From NCBI GenBank assembly GCA_950069165.1, contig CATMIT010000013.1:1-24478 (forward strand): 24,478 nt of DNA. The letters run 5' to 3'. A model generated the notes under the pieces. It did not search any database. It was not told the DNA's origin and worked only from the letters and a program-made list of their open reading frames with translations. Origin of the DNA: an uncultured Flavobacteriales bacterium (GTDB taxonomy: Bacteria; Bacteroidota; Bacteroidia; Flavobacteriales; BACL11). Of this stretch, positions 1-9,172 are shown piece by piece. A program made the position numbers and the translations under genes. Each line of letters begins with the position of its first letter. The first letter of the stretch is position 1.

Positions 1-628
1 TTATGGCATTATGCAAATAGTGTTCACTCTCAATATGCTCAAATTTTCTGATTGTATCCAAAGATGCAAACCATTTTGATTCTAGCTTGCTTAAATCATA
101 TTCAAAATCGTAAAAGTTAAGAATTTGGATGTGCTTGCGTTTTAGCTTTTCGTATCTTTCTTTAAAATTGCTTGCCGAAATATCGCCAACTCTAAGTCCG
201 TTTCTTCCAGTTTTATCCATATAAGTCGGTCCTATTCCTTTAAGAGTAGAGCCAATTTTATTTTTTCCTTTTGCCTTCTCGCTTGCAGCATCCAAAAGCT
301 TATGGGTTGGCAAAATTAGGTGTGCTTTTTTCGATATCAAAAGCTCAGACATTTCTACATCCAATTTATCAATCTCCTTTATTTCGTTTTCAAAAATAAT
401 GGGGTCAATCACTACTCCATTTCCAATAATGTTTATTGCTCCTTTATGAAAAATACCTGAAGGGATAGTGTGTAATACATGTTTTATTCCATCAAATTCT
501 AGGGTGTGTCCTGCATTTGGACCTCCTTGAAAGCGTGCGATAATATCATAATTTGTAGTGAGGACATCTACAATTTTTCCTTTTCCTTCATCTCCCCATT
601 GTAGTCCCAACAGAACATCTACTGCCAT
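1..628 (-). CDS. purA: Adenylosuccinate synthetase, N-terminal half (runs off left edge)
   Basis: Catalyses IMP + aspartate + GTP -> adenylosuccinate, the first committed cytosolic step from IMP to AMP. Translated from the ATG at 628, it opens MAVDVLLGLQWGDEGKGKIV. This is the family's N-terminal GTP/IMP-binding loop, with the catalytic Asp13 and, in NAGHT, the catalytic His41. Further on, IGSTLKGIGPTYMDKTGRNG (about residues 150-170) matches the conserved IMP-binding region. Only about 209 residues are inside the window; the family is usually about 420-430 long, so the C-terminal half lies to the left. The start codon lies 2 bases after the fur stop, which implies co-transcription with fur and spoT. 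Assignment is very secure from motifs; the enzyme is a known target of (p)ppGpp inhibition in other bacteria, which fits its place behind spoT. Confidence 0.97.
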   Translation of the reverse strand, partial: MAVDVLLGLQWGDEGKGKIVDVLTTNYDIIARFQGGPNAGHTLEFDGIKHVLHTIPSGIFHKGAINIIGNGVVIDPIIFENEIKEIDKLDVEMSELLISKKAHLILPTHKLLDAASEKAKGKNKIGSTLKGIGPTYMDKTGRNGLRVGDISASNFKERYEKLKRKHIQILNFYDFEYDLSKLESKWFASLDTIRKFEHIESEHYLHNAI

Positions 629-630
629 AA

Positions 631-1095
631 TTATTTTTTGTTTTTTTGTTTTTCCTGACACTTCTGGCAAATGCCATAAAAGTTAAGTGCGTGTCGGCTT
701 ATTTTAAAATGTAAATTTTCTTCAATAAAATTCTTTATCTCCTGAATTCTTGGGTCACAAAATTCCAAAACATTAGGGCAAAAATTGCACACCAAATGAT
801 CGTGCTGTTTGTTATGAAAGGATTTTTCGTATTGTGCTTGCGATTTTCCAAATTGATGCTTCCTGATTAAACGGGAAGCTATCAATAAATCAACTGTATT
901 ATACAGAGTGGCCCGACTTACCCTATAATTTTTATTTTTCATTTGAATGTACATGGATTCAATATCAAAATGACCTTCATGAGCGTAAATTTCATTTAGG
1001 ATAGCGTATCGTTCAGGGGTTTTTCTGTGCTTGTTTTCCATCAAATATTCAGTGAATATCTGAGAAACAACATCTATGGTTTTTTCTTTTGGCAT
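631..1095 (-). CDS. Fur-family metal- or peroxide-responsive transcriptional regulator
   Basis: A 154-residue protein from the ATG at 1095; a TTG six bases upstream would add only two residues. The N-terminal winged helix includes RVSRATLYNTVDLL (residues 59-72), the Fur recognition helix. The dimerisation and metal-binding half has HDHLVCNFC (H98, H100, C103, C106) and a second pair GICQKC (C143, C146), so the structural four-cysteine zinc site is intact. Proteins of this family repress genes as Fe-, Zn- or Mn-bound dimers or sense peroxide (PerR). The sequence alone does not settle which, so I give no symbol. It sits between spoT and purA, 54 bases after spoT and 2 bases before purA. This arrangement is familiar in Bacteroidota. 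It may autoregulate the fur-purA part of the operon through a promoter in the 54-base gap. Confidence 0.93.
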   Translation of the reverse strand: MPKEKTIDVVSQIFTEYLMENKHRKTPERYAILNEIYAHEGHFDIESMYIQMKNKNYRVSRATLYNTVDLLIASRLIRKHQFGKSQAQYEKSFHNKQHDHLVCNFCPNVLEFCDPRIQEIKNFIEENLHFKISRHALNFYGICQKCQEKQKNKK

Positions 1096-1112
1096 TTTCA
1101 AAATTAAAGTTC

Positions 1113-1120
1113 CAAAAATA
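1113..1120 (-). promoter_or_regulatory. Possible -7 element for fur-purA
   Basis: Read on the minus strand the sequence is TATTTTTG, a full match to the Bacteroidota -7 consensus TAnnTTTG, lying 17 bases before the fur ATG in the spoT-fur gap. No convincing TTG is seen at the expected -33 distance, so in an AT-rich region this may be chance. If real, it would let fur-purA be transcribed separately from glyA-spoT. Confidence 0.35.
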
Positions 1121-1149
1121 ATAAATTTATAACGCTTTGCATTAAAAAA

Positions 1150-3357
1150 TTAGTCAAGTTTATAACTTCTTTCAATAGTCTGCAACCCATCAATTTTCTT
1201 CAATTTTTTTATTAAAGAATTAAGAAAATTAACATTGTGAATCTTCAAAGTAATTTTGCCCTCAAACAGCCCATCATTACTTTTTATATTTACCGCTTTT
1301 ATATTCACATTCATTTGGGATGAAATCACTTTTGTAACATTATTCATCAGTCCAATTCTATCAATTCCCTTGAGGGTAAGGTAGGCAGTAAAGTCTATGC
1401 TATCCTTACTTACCCACCTTGCAATAAGGAGGCGGTAATCATAGTTGGAACGCATCTCAATGGCATTAGGGCAAGTTGCTCGGTGTACTTTTAGACCTTC
1501 TTCCACAGTAGTAAAACCAAATATTTCATCTCCAGGAATTGGATTGCAACATTTGGATAATATATAATTAAAAACTTCATCATTTTCTCCGAAAACAATA
1601 ATTTTATCTTCTTGCTGTATTGTTTTTGATTTCGGGCTCCTTCTTATCTTATTTTTAATGGAAGTATACCAGCCAATAGTTCTAGATTTTGCAAAATCTT
1701 TTAACTCATTATTACTTATAACTCTTGTTCCAATTCTATAAAACAGTTCTAAGCTATCACCAATTTGGAAATATCTAACCAATTCTGTTTCTACTTTTTC
1801 ATCCAATTTTATTTTCAGCTGTTTTAGTTTTCTTTCTAACTTTTCTCTTCCTTCTTTTCCAATCAACTTTTTGTCTTCTTTAAGGGAAGTTTTTATTTTA
1901 GATTTTGCTCTTGCGGTAACTACAAATTGTAACCAACCTTTTTTAGGAGTTTGTTTTTTGGAAGTAATTACCTCTACTTGATCGCCACTTTTTAGTACAT
2001 GACTTAGTGGTACCAATTTTCCATTTACTTTCACGCCCAAACAAGTTCTGCCTACTTCTGTATGAATCTCAAATGCAAAATCAAGTGCGGTAGCACTCTT
2101 AGGTAATGTTTTTAAATCGCCAGCAGGGGTGAAAACATAAATTTCACCAGAGAAAAGATTGAGTTTAAAATCGTCAATAAAATCAACTGCATTCGATTCT
2201 GGATTTTCCAATAAATCCCTTATTTTGTTGATCCAACCATCTAAACTACTATCCTTTGCATTTGCATCATTATTCTTATATTTCCAATGTGCAGCATATC
2301 CTTGCTCGGCAATCTCATCCATTCTTTGGCTTCTTATCTGTACTTCCACCCATTTTCCATCATGTCCCATTACGGTAGTATGTAAGGATTCATAGCCATT
2401 GGCTTTTGGGGTTGATATCCAGTCTCTCAATCGGTCAGGGTTTGGTTTATAATGATCTGAAACTACTGAATAAACTTTCCAACAATCGGCTTTCTCTTTT
2501 TCCGGCTTGGAGTCAATTATAATACGGATGGCAAACAAATCGAAAACTTCATCAAACTTTAAATGTTGCTGTTTCATTTTGTTGCGAATAGAAAAAATGG
2601 ACTTTGGTCGACCCTTTATACTGCACTTTATTTTTTCTTCTTTTAAAGTTTCCTTAATGGGCTGGGTAAACTTATTGATGTATTTTGTTCTTTCTTTTTT
2701 AGTTTTATTTAAGTTTAAGGAGATGGCTTTATAAACTTCAGATTTTGTAAATTTTAATCCTAAATCTTCTAGTTCTGTTTTAATGGAATAAAGCCCTAAT
2801 CGGTGGGCAAGAGGGGCATAAAGATAAAGTGTTTCGGATGCAATTTTTAGCTGTTTAGGTTTTGTCATTGCACCCAATGTGCGCATATTATGTAATCGAT
2901 CAGCCAATTTTATCAGTATCACTCTTACGTCATCCGAAAGAGTGAATAACATCTTTCTAAAATTTTCTTGCTGCAAGGAAAGATTTTTGTCAAACATATC
3001 CTCAATTTTGGTAAGCCCATCAATAATCCTTGCTACTTTACTTCCAAAAATACGATCGATATCTTCCAGGGTATAATCCGTGTCTTCCACCACATCATGC
3101 ATAAGAGCACAAACAATGGATGTGGTTCCTAAACCAATTTCCTTTGCAGCAATGTGTGCCACCGCCATTGGATGGTAAATAAATGGCTCTCCCGATTTTC
3201 TACGAACTCCTTTATGGGCCTCCATTGCTAAGTTGAATGCCTTGCGGATATCTTTTTTGTCCTTAGTGTTCGTTTTATCCTTACAAGCCCGTAACAAAGC
3301 CCTGTACTTGTTTAGGATTTCCCTATTTTCTTTTTCTATGTCAATCTTTTTTACCAT
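1150..3357 (-). CDS. spoT: Bifunctional (p)ppGpp synthetase/hydrolase, long RelA/SpoT homologue
   Basis: Makes and degrades (p)ppGpp, the stringent-response alarmone. From the ATG at 3357 it has 735 residues, normal for a long RSH. Domains in order: HD hydrolase (about 40-195) with YHP (H62), the HD pair H87-D88 in MHDVVEDT and LADRLHNMRT (D152); synthetase (about 245-360) with GRPKS, FDLFAIR and WVEVQIR; TGS (about 405-465); a conserved Cys region around KCCNPIPGD; and a C-terminal ACT domain (about 660-735). The diagnostic motif near residue 309 is RLRD, the basic RxKD-like form of bifunctional enzymes rather than the acidic ExDD of synthesis-only RelA. Both active sites therefore look intact. 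A TTG at 3381 would overlap the glyA stop and is less likely than the ATG. It lies 13 bases downstream of glyA. Confidence 0.96.
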   Translation of the reverse strand: MVKKIDIEKENREILNKYRALLRACKDKTNTKDKKDIRKAFNLAMEAHKGVRRKSGEPFIYHPMAVAHIAAKEIGLGTTSIVCALMHDVVEDTDYTLEDIDRIFGSKVARIIDGLTKIEDMFDKNLSLQQENFRKMLFTLSDDVRVILIKLADRLHNMRTLGAMTKPKQLKIASETLYLYAPLAHRLGLYSIKTELEDLGLKFTKSEVYKAISLNLNKTKKERTKYINKFTQPIKETLKEEKIKCSIKGRPKSIFSIRNKMKQQHLKFDEVFDLFAIRIIIDSKPEKEKADCWKVYSVVSDHYKPNPDRLRDWISTPKANGYESLHTTVMGHDGKWVEVQIRSQRMDEIAEQGYAAHWKYKNNDANAKDSSLDGWINKIRDLLENPESNAVDFIDDFKLNLFSGEIYVFTPAGDLKTLPKSATALDFAFEIHTEVGRTCLGVKVNGKLVPLSHVLKSGDQVEVITSKKQTPKKGWLQFVVTARAKSKIKTSLKEDKKLIGKEGREKLERKLKQLKIKLDEKVETELVRYFQIGDSLELFYRIGTRVISNNELKDFAKSRTIGWYTSIKNKIRRSPKSKTIQQEDKIIVFGENDEVFNYILSKCCNPIPGDEIFGFTTVEEGLKVHRATCPNAIEMRSNYDYRLLIARWVSKDSIDFTAYLTLKGIDRIGLMNNVTKVISSQMNVNIKAVNIKSNDGLFEGKITLKIHNVNFLNSLIKKLKKIDGLQTIERSYKLD

Positions 3358-3370
3358 TAAACTTTGTGAA

Positions 3371-4645
3371 TTAATAAGCAAATATCGGATATTCTTTCAT
3401 CAAATTATTTACTTTCTGTTTTACGGAATTAATAGTTGTTTCGTTCTCAAAATCCATGATTACATCATCAATCAAATCAACAATTTGTGCAATAGTATCC
3501 TCTTTTATTCCCCTTGAAGTAATAGCTGGTGTGCCAATTCGTATGCCGGATGTGATAAAAGGCGATTGTGTATCAAAAGGAACCATGTTTTTGTTGAGGG
3601 TGATATCGGCTTTTACCAATGCATTTTCAGCATCTTTTCCCGTTACATTTTTACTTCTCAAATCAATTAGCATACAATGGTTCTGGGTTCCTCCTGAAAT
3701 TACTTTATATCCTTTGTCGATAAAGCATTGCGCCATCAATTGTGCATTTTTTATTACTTGCTTGCCATAGTCGGTAAATGATGGATTTAAAGCTTCTCCA
3801 AAAGCAATTGCCTTTGCTGCAATCACATGCTCTAGCGGTCCGCCTTGTGAGCCAGGAAAAACAGCTGAATTTAGTATTGCTGACATCATTCTGACTTTCC
3901 CTTTTGGAGTAGTTATCCCCCAGGGATTTTCAAAATCTTTTCCCATCATAATCATTCCTCCTCTTGGTCCTCTGAGGGTTTTATGCGTAGTTGTGGTAAG
4001 TATGTGGCAATGAGGTGCTGGGTTGTTCAATAATTTTGCAGCTATTAACCCGGCAGGATGTGCAATATCCGCCATAAGTAATGCATCAACTTTATCTGCA
4101 ATTTCTCTAAACCTTTTATAATTCCAATCCTGTGAATAGGCAGATGCACCACAAATAATTAGTTTTGGTTTTTCCTCTAATGCTACTTGTTCTAATTTTT
4201 CGTAATCTACTTTGCCACTTTCCTCTTCCACACTATAAAAAGAGGTGCTATATAATTTACCTGAAAAATTAACTGGGGAGCCGTGGGTTAAATGCCCTCC
4301 ATGCGAGAGGTTAAAACCCATTATTTTATCTCCTGGATTAAGGCAAGCGAGCATTACAGCAGCATTTGCCTGAGAACCAGAATGTGGCTGCACATTTACA
4401 TACTCCACACCAAATAATTCTTTTGCTCTGTCAATGGCCAACTGCTCTACTTTATCCACCACTTCACAGCCACCATAATATCTTTTCCTTGGATATCCTT
4501 CCGCATATTTGTTGGTAAGGCATGAGCCCATTGCCATCATCACCTGCTCACTTACAAAGTTTTCGGAGGCAATTAATTCAATCCCATTTTTTTGCCTCTG
4601 GTGTTCCTGCTGTATTAAATCAAAAATTTCTTGGTCTTTTTTCAT
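3371..4645 (-). CDS. glyA: Serine hydroxymethyltransferase
   Basis: PLP enzyme interconverting serine + tetrahydrofolate with glycine + 5,10-methylene-THF, the main entry to one-carbon units for purines, thymidylate and formyl-Met. From the ATG at 4645 it has 424 residues, the usual bacterial length; the reading frame stays open upstream but that part shows no family similarity. Visible motifs are the N-terminal IELIASENF, YAEGYPRKRYYGG, the DIAHPAGL loop with the PLP-pairing Asp (about 193), and TTTTHKTLRGPRGG with the Schiff-base Lys222. First gene of the leftward glyA-spoT-fur-purA run, divergent from the FMN oxidoreductase with 52 bases between them. The one-carbon role links it loosely to folP and purA in the same window. 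Confidence 0.97.
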   Translation of the reverse strand: MKKDQEIFDLIQQEHQRQKNGIELIASENFVSEQVMMAMGSCLTNKYAEGYPRKRYYGGCEVVDKVEQLAIDRAKELFGVEYVNVQPHSGSQANAAVMLACLNPGDKIMGFNLSHGGHLTHGSPVNFSGKLYSTSFYSVEEESGKVDYEKLEQVALEEKPKLIICGASAYSQDWNYKRFREIADKVDALLMADIAHPAGLIAAKLLNNPAPHCHILTTTTHKTLRGPRGGMIMMGKDFENPWGITTPKGKVRMMSAILNSAVFPGSQGGPLEHVIAAKAIAFGEALNPSFTDYGKQVIKNAQLMAQCFIDKGYKVISGGTQNHCMLIDLRSKNVTGKDAENALVKADITLNKNMVPFDTQSPFITSGIRIGTPAITSRGIKEDTIAQIVDLIDDVIMDFENETTINSVKQKVNNLMKEYPIFAY

Positions 4646-4682
4646 TTCTTTATTCGCTTTTATTTCTATTTTCGTAACGCAA

Positions 4683-4690
4683 CAAATGTA
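4683..4690 (-). promoter_or_regulatory. Probable -7 element driving glyA operon
   Basis: The minus strand reads TACATTTG, a full TAnnTTTG match, 37 bases before the glyA ATG, in the 52-base divergent gap. No clear TTG lies at the -33 position, which would fall inside the first codons of the opposite gene. A one-mismatch counterpart for the plus-strand gene, TATTTTCG, is at 4667-4674, so the two promoters probably overlap. Confidence 0.45.
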
Positions 4691-4697
4691 AATATTT

Positions 4698-5642
4698 ATG
4701 AATAGAGTAAAAGAACTTTTTGGAATAAAATATCCAATCATTCAAGGTGGGATGCTTTGGTGTAGTGGTTGGGGGTTGGCATCAGCTGTAAGTAATTCCG
4801 GAGGATTAGGGCTAATTGGCTCAGCATCAATGTATCCAGATGTATTGGATGAGCATATCACAAAATGTAAAAAAGCCACAGATAAACCTTTCGGTGTAAA
4901 TATGGCACTTCTTTATCCAAAAATTGAAGAGCACATTGATGTTATTATAAAGCAAGAGGTGAAAATTGTTTTCACTTCAGCTGGAAATCCTGCCAAATAC
5001 ACCTCTGTTTTAAAAGAAAAAGGCATAAAAGTAGTACATGTAGTGCCTAATTTGCGTTTTGCCGAAAAAGCGGTAAATGCAGGAATGGATGCTATTGTAG
5101 TAGAAGGATTTGAAGCGGGAGGACATAACGGAAAAGATGAAATAACAACAATATGCTTGATTCCACTTGTAAAAAAAGAAATTAATATTCCAATAATTGC
5201 AGCTGGCGGAATTGGAAGTGGAGAGGCTATATTAGCTGCTTTTGCATTGGGGGCAGAGGGGGTACAAATTGGAAGCAGGTTTGCAGCATCCAAAGAGAGT
5301 TCTGCCCATATTAATTTCAAAAAAGCAATTGTTGATGCAGTAGAAAATGACACCATTCTTACCCTAAAAGAATTGGCTCCCGTTCGGCTTTTGAAGAACC
5401 CTTTTTATACCAAAATATTTGATGCTTATAAAAAAGGAGCAACTCCAGAAGAGTTGAAAATATTGCTTGGAAGAGGTAGGGCAAAAAAAGGAATTTTTGA
5501 GGGCGATTTGATTGAAGGGGAATTAGAAATTGGGCAAGTATCTGCACAAATAAATGAGATAAAATCGGTGCAAGAAATAATGGAAGAATTGACTGAGGGC
5601 TTTAAAAGGGTTAAAAACAATCTAAATAATTTTGATTTTTAA
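4698..5642 (+). CDS. FMN-dependent oxidoreductase, nitronate monooxygenase / FabK-like enoyl-ACP reductase family
   Basis: A 314-residue TIM-barrel flavoprotein of the 2-nitropropane dioxygenase superfamily. Seen in the sequence: an N-terminal YPIIQGGM (about 12-19), the central AGGHNG with the family's conserved His143, and the FMN phosphate-binding stretch AAGGIGSGE...GAEGVQIGSRF (about 168-195). Members either oxidise alkyl nitronates or, as FabK, reduce enoyl-ACP with NAD(P)H in fatty-acid elongation. The EGFEAGGHNGK context resembles the FabK-like branch, and Bacteroidota often carry such proteins beside housekeeping genes, but motifs alone do not decide between the two. Transcribed alone, divergent from glyA; no neighbour gives a fatty-acid context. 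The ATG at 4698 places the start directly before the YPIIQGG strand as in relatives. Confidence 0.9.
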   Translation: MNRVKELFGIKYPIIQGGMLWCSGWGLASAVSNSGGLGLIGSASMYPDVLDEHITKCKKATDKPFGVNMALLYPKIEEHIDVIIKQEVKIVFTSAGNPAKYTSVLKEKGIKVVHVVPNLRFAEKAVNAGMDAIVVEGFEAGGHNGKDEITTICLIPLVKKEINIPIIAAGGIGSGEAILAAFALGAEGVQIGSRFAASKESSAHINFKKAIVDAVENDTILTLKELAPVRLLKNPFYTKIFDAYKKGATPEELKILLGRGRAKKGIFEGDLIEGELEIGQVSAQINEIKSVQEIMEELTEGFKRVKNNLNNFDF

Positions 5643-5732
5643 TCACTGAATTACTAATTTTATTTAGGAAACCTTATCTAATTTTTAGCGTTTATTAAGG
5701 TGTTGGGTGAATAAGTTTTTTATACATTACTC

Positions 5733-5762
5733 TTGTAGGGAACATAATTATTGCTAAATTTG
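5733..5762 (+). promoter_or_regulatory. Bacteroidota sigma-A-type promoter of the secreted T9SS substrate gene
   Basis: TTG at 5733-5735, a spacer of 19 bases, then TAAATTTG at 5755-5762: an exact fit to the TTG-N19-TAnnTTTG consensus known for Bacteroidota primary promoters. The ATG follows 20 bases later, leaving a short leader. This is the best promoter in the window. The rest of the 140-base gap from 5643 shows nothing recognisable. Confidence 0.8.
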
Positions 5763-5782
5763 TAACCGTTAAATCAAAAAAA

Positions 5783-8700
5783 ATGAAAAAAGTAGTTTTT
5801 CTTCTGTTATTATTTACACTATCTTTTACGCAAATCAAGGCTTCCCATTTAATGGGTGGGGAAATAACTTGGGAATGTGTTAAATCAGGATCTACACAAG
5901 GGATGTATATTTTTACCATGAAGGTGTATAGAGATTGTAATGGGGTGAATTTAAGTAATTTGCCTATAAACTTAACCACAAATCATCCTATCATTACTTC
6001 CATACAGTTAGACTGGATTTCTAATACAGACATATCCCCAGCATGTGATCCTACCAATAGTGGAAATCCGCAAATGGATTGTTTAAACCCTCAGCAAGGG
6101 TCTGTAGAGGAATGGATATACCAGTCGCAACCCGTGAATTTACCTGGGATACCACCAGCTACTGGATGGCATTTTTGGTGGGGTAGTTGCTGTAGGAATG
6201 CAGCTATTGTGAATATTATTAATCCTGACAGTTATGGTTTTACCCTTAGGGCTATAATGTATCCTTATACTATTCCTCCAAATGCAACTCCAGAAAATAC
6301 ATCCCCTTGTTTTGATTCTTCTCCTCAGTTTAATGAGCAGCCAAAAACAATTATTTGTACTGGCTATCCTTTTTCATATTCCCATAATGCCTCTGACCCT
6401 GAGCTAGACGAAATAGTTTATTCTTGGGGCGACCCTATCGATCAAGGATATGCTCCAGGGGCACCAAGTATTATTCCATTTTTGGCTCCTTATACAATTA
6501 ATAGTCAAATACCAGGAAATCCAACATTAGACCCTACAACAGGGGAGATTTCTTATAATTCAGTAACATCAGGGAACTTTGTAACCTGTATAAAGGTAAG
6601 CGCATATAAATGTGGGCAGTTAGTAGCAGAAGTATTTAGGGAAATACAAGTAATTCTTATTGCTTGTCCAAATATGGCTGGTGCTGGCCAAAATAACAAG
6701 CCAGTAGTGAATCCTCCTTTTAATGGAGGGACTCAATATAACACAACTGTGTATGCAGGCGATCTTGTAACCTTTAATATTACAGGAACTGATAATGATA
6801 TTTATGCTAATGGCTCCCCACAGGATTTAACATTGGAAGTTTCTGGTGGTCAGTTTGCTTCTGATTACATTACTACCACTTCTTGTTTGAATCCGCCTTG
6901 TGCAACCTTTAATAATGGGGCAGGAATTGTTCCGCCTTTCTCAGCACCAACCACTGTTAGTGGTGTTTTTGAATGGCAAACCAATTGTAGTCATATCGCT
7001 TCCAATGTAGGATGTAATACCTTTTCTAATCTTTATACTTTCCTTATTAAAGTGTATGATGATTTTTGTCCGGCACCAGCTATTACTATTGCTACTATTT
7101 CTATTGAGGTTTTAGCAGCTCCTACGGATCAACCACCTGATATTAGGTGTGTTTCAGTTGATGCTAGTGGAGACGTTACTTTAAGTTGGGAACATTTGGC
7201 AACTGCTACTACTTCTACTATTTACCATATTTATTCTTCTGCAAATCAAAATGGTCCTTTTACATTTTTGGCTGATTTGAACTATCCTATACAAACCTAT
7301 ATGCATAGCGGTGCAGGAGCAGATGCCGCTTCTGTTTATTATTATATAACATCAGAATCGGATTGTGCCGGAATTTCTGACCCTTCTGATACTTTACAAA
7401 CGATAAAGCTTGATGTTACAGCTATTGCATCTTCAACAATTGGTGATTTGGTTTGGAACAAACCACATAATCCACTTTTGATTACTTCACTTCCAGATTA
7501 TACAGTTTATACTGCTACTGGGAGTAGTGGTTGGACTAATACTAGTTCAACTCTAAACACTAATTTCCAATTTCCCGCCCAGACTTGTGGCGCTTATCAA
7601 GAATTTTATGTGACACTTGAGGATTCTAGTGGCTGTTTTTCTATTTCATCTATTGATGGGGCAAACCTGCAAGATACAATCAGCCCAAACAATCCTGTAA
7701 TTGAAGTGGTAACGGTAACAGCAGGTCAATCAGTAATCAGTTGGACCAGCACTTCTTTAGATGTGCATGTTTTTGCTATTTATGTTCAAGATGAATTTGG
7801 AGCTTGGATTACAATTGATTCTGTTTTTGGTTCTTTGAGTAATACTTATACTTATAATACTTCAAATGCAACTGGTATGATTGAAACTTTCAGGATTCGC
7901 GCATTGGATAGTTGTTATAATGCAAGTGGTACTAGTTTAATCCACAATTCCATCTATCTATCTTCTATTTTGGATGTATGTGAATACAGTATTTATTTTG
8001 ATTGGAACGACTATAACAATATGGTAGGAAATTTAAGCCATTATAAAGTGTTGATTACAGAAAATACAGCTGATGGAGGATATAATACAACAGAAGAAAG
8101 ATTTACTATTGGCTCAAATAATTATACCTTACCTAATATCGCTTCTGGTTCGGTATATGATGTAGTGGTGGTGGCTTACAATTCCGATTCAACTATTGCT
8201 TCCTATTCTAATATTGTAAGTATAAATGCTGATTTACCCACCAAACCACAATTTAATTATATTAAGAAAGTAACCATAAATCAAAGTTTAAATGCAATCG
8301 ATTTAAGTTGCCATATAGATAGTATTGCTGTAATTGATTATTATTCAATTTATAGATCCGAAAGAGACAAAAATAGTTTTGGATGGATTGCTGATGTTCC
8401 ATTTAATGGAACATCTAGCATAAATTATACAGACTATAATGTTGATGTTTCCTCACATTATTATAATTATCATGTATTTCCTGTTGATACATGTGGAGAA
8501 ATATTGTCAGCCGGTAGTGTATCAACTTTATCTGATACTAGTTATGGACAAACTATTTTACTAGAAACTGTAGTCAATAGAGATTTAACCAATTCTATTA
8601 TATTTAATGCTTATGATGGATGGTTAGGTAAAGTAGAATTTTATTACCTGTATCGTTCTGTTAATCTTGAAAATAATTTTCTACCAACTGAATTAGAAAA

Positions 8701-9151
8701 ATTTATTGGAGGTGATTCTGTTTATACTTTTATTGATGATGTTGTAGAATATGGAGATGGAAATGGTAGATTCTGTTATTATGTTAAAGCGGAGGAGGGC
8801 TCAACAAATTTATATGGTTTTAAAAATGTAACAAGTAATTCTAATATATCATGTATTTCACAAACTCCTATTCTATTAGTGCCAAACGCCTTTACTCCAG
8901 ACGATCAAGGTCCTCCAGAGAATAATATATTCCTTCCTATACCATTTTTTGTTTCTGAAGAAGGCTATTCTTTTGCAATTTATAATAAATTTGGACACGA
9001 AATTTTTCAAACAAATGATCCGAGAAAAGGATGGGACGGTACTTATTTAGGTAATCCTGTTCAGAATGGGAGCTATGTGTACCATGTTCAGTACATAAAT
9101 GGTATTGGCGTATTAACAGAAAAAACAGATATTGTTAGCTTAATTAGATAA
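5783..9151 (+). CDS. Secreted multidomain protein with gliding-motility-type T9SS C-terminal sorting domain
   Basis: 1122 residues. Residues 1-20 form a signal peptide (MKKVVFLLLLFTLSFTQIKA), followed by SHLMGGEITWEC and VYRDCNG, an N-terminal signature I associate with large Bacteroidota surface proteins. A Cys-containing N-terminal region (to about 440) is followed by several fibronectin-III-like segments from about residue 450 to 1030, each with a strand such as VTLSWE, SVISWTS or SIYFDWN and a Y-x-IY/YxVL strand. The last 85 or so residues start VPNAFTPDDQGPPENN and contain FAIYNKFGHEIFQT, GWDGTYLG and NGSYVYHVQY. This is the CHU_C/TIGR04131 type-B sorting domain that sends proteins through the type IX system to the surface or medium. 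Likely an adhesin-like or extracellular structural protein; ligand unknown. It has its own promoter and terminator and no partner genes. Confidence 0.9.
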   Translation: MKKVVFLLLLFTLSFTQIKASHLMGGEITWECVKSGSTQGMYIFTMKVYRDCNGVNLSNLPINLTTNHPIITSIQLDWISNTDISPACDPTNSGNPQMDCLNPQQGSVEEWIYQSQPVNLPGIPPATGWHFWWGSCCRNAAIVNIINPDSYGFTLRAIMYPYTIPPNATPENTSPCFDSSPQFNEQPKTIICTGYPFSYSHNASDPELDEIVYSWGDPIDQGYAPGAPSIIPFLAPYTINSQIPGNPTLDPTTGEISYNSVTSGNFVTCIKVSAYKCGQLVAEVFREIQVILIACPNMAGAGQNNKPVVNPPFNGGTQYNTTVYAGDLVTFNITGTDNDIYANGSPQDLTLEVSGGQFASDYITTTSCLNPPCATFNNGAGIVPPFSAPTTVSGVFEWQTNCSHIASNVGCNTFSNLYTFLIKVYDDFCPAPAITIATISIEVLAAPTDQPPDIRCVSVDASGDVTLSWEHLATATTSTIYHIYSSANQNGPFTFLADLNYPIQTYMHSGAGADAASVYYYITSESDCAGISDPSDTLQTIKLDVTAIASSTIGDLVWNKPHNPLLITSLPDYTVYTATGSSGWTNTSSTLNTNFQFPAQTCGAYQEFYVTLEDSSGCFSISSIDGANLQDTISPNNPVIEVVTVTAGQSVISWTSTSLDVHVFAIYVQDEFGAWITIDSVFGSLSNTYTYNTSNATGMIETFRIRALDSCYNASGTSLIHNSIYLSSILDVCEYSIYFDWNDYNNMVGNLSHYKVLITENTADGGYNTTEERFTIGSNNYTLPNIASGSVYDVVVVAYNSDSTIASYSNIVSINADLPTKPQFNYIKKVTINQSLNAIDLSCHIDSIAVIDYYSIYRSERDKNSFGWIADVPFNGTSSINYTDYNVDVSSHYYNYHVFPVDTCGEILSAGSVSTLSDTSYGQTILLETVVNRDLTNSIIFNAYDGWLGKVEFYYLYRSVNLENNFLPTELEKFIGGDSVYTFIDDVVEYGDGNGRFCYYVKAEEGSTNLYGFKNVTSNSNISCISQTPILLVPNAFTPDDQGPPENNIFLPIPFFVSEEGYSFAIYNKFGHEIFQTNDPRKGWDGTYLGNPVQNGSYVYHVQYINGIGVLTEKTDIVSLIR

Positions 9152-9172
9152 TAAATATCTCATAATATATAG

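Noticed and set aside
3456..3770. Plus-strand open frame of 104 codons opposite glyA
   Set aside because: Antisense shadow of a clear SHMT gene.
4913..5356. Minus-strand open frame of 147 codons inside the FMN oxidoreductase gene
   Set aside because: It mirrors a well-supported gene, its product is low-complexity and Ser/Ile/Phe-rich, and no motif or start context supports it.
5671..5701. Inverted repeat ACCTTA...TAAGGT after the FMN oxidoreductase gene
   Set aside because: Six-bp AT-rich stem with a 19-base loop and no T tract; too weak for a terminator.
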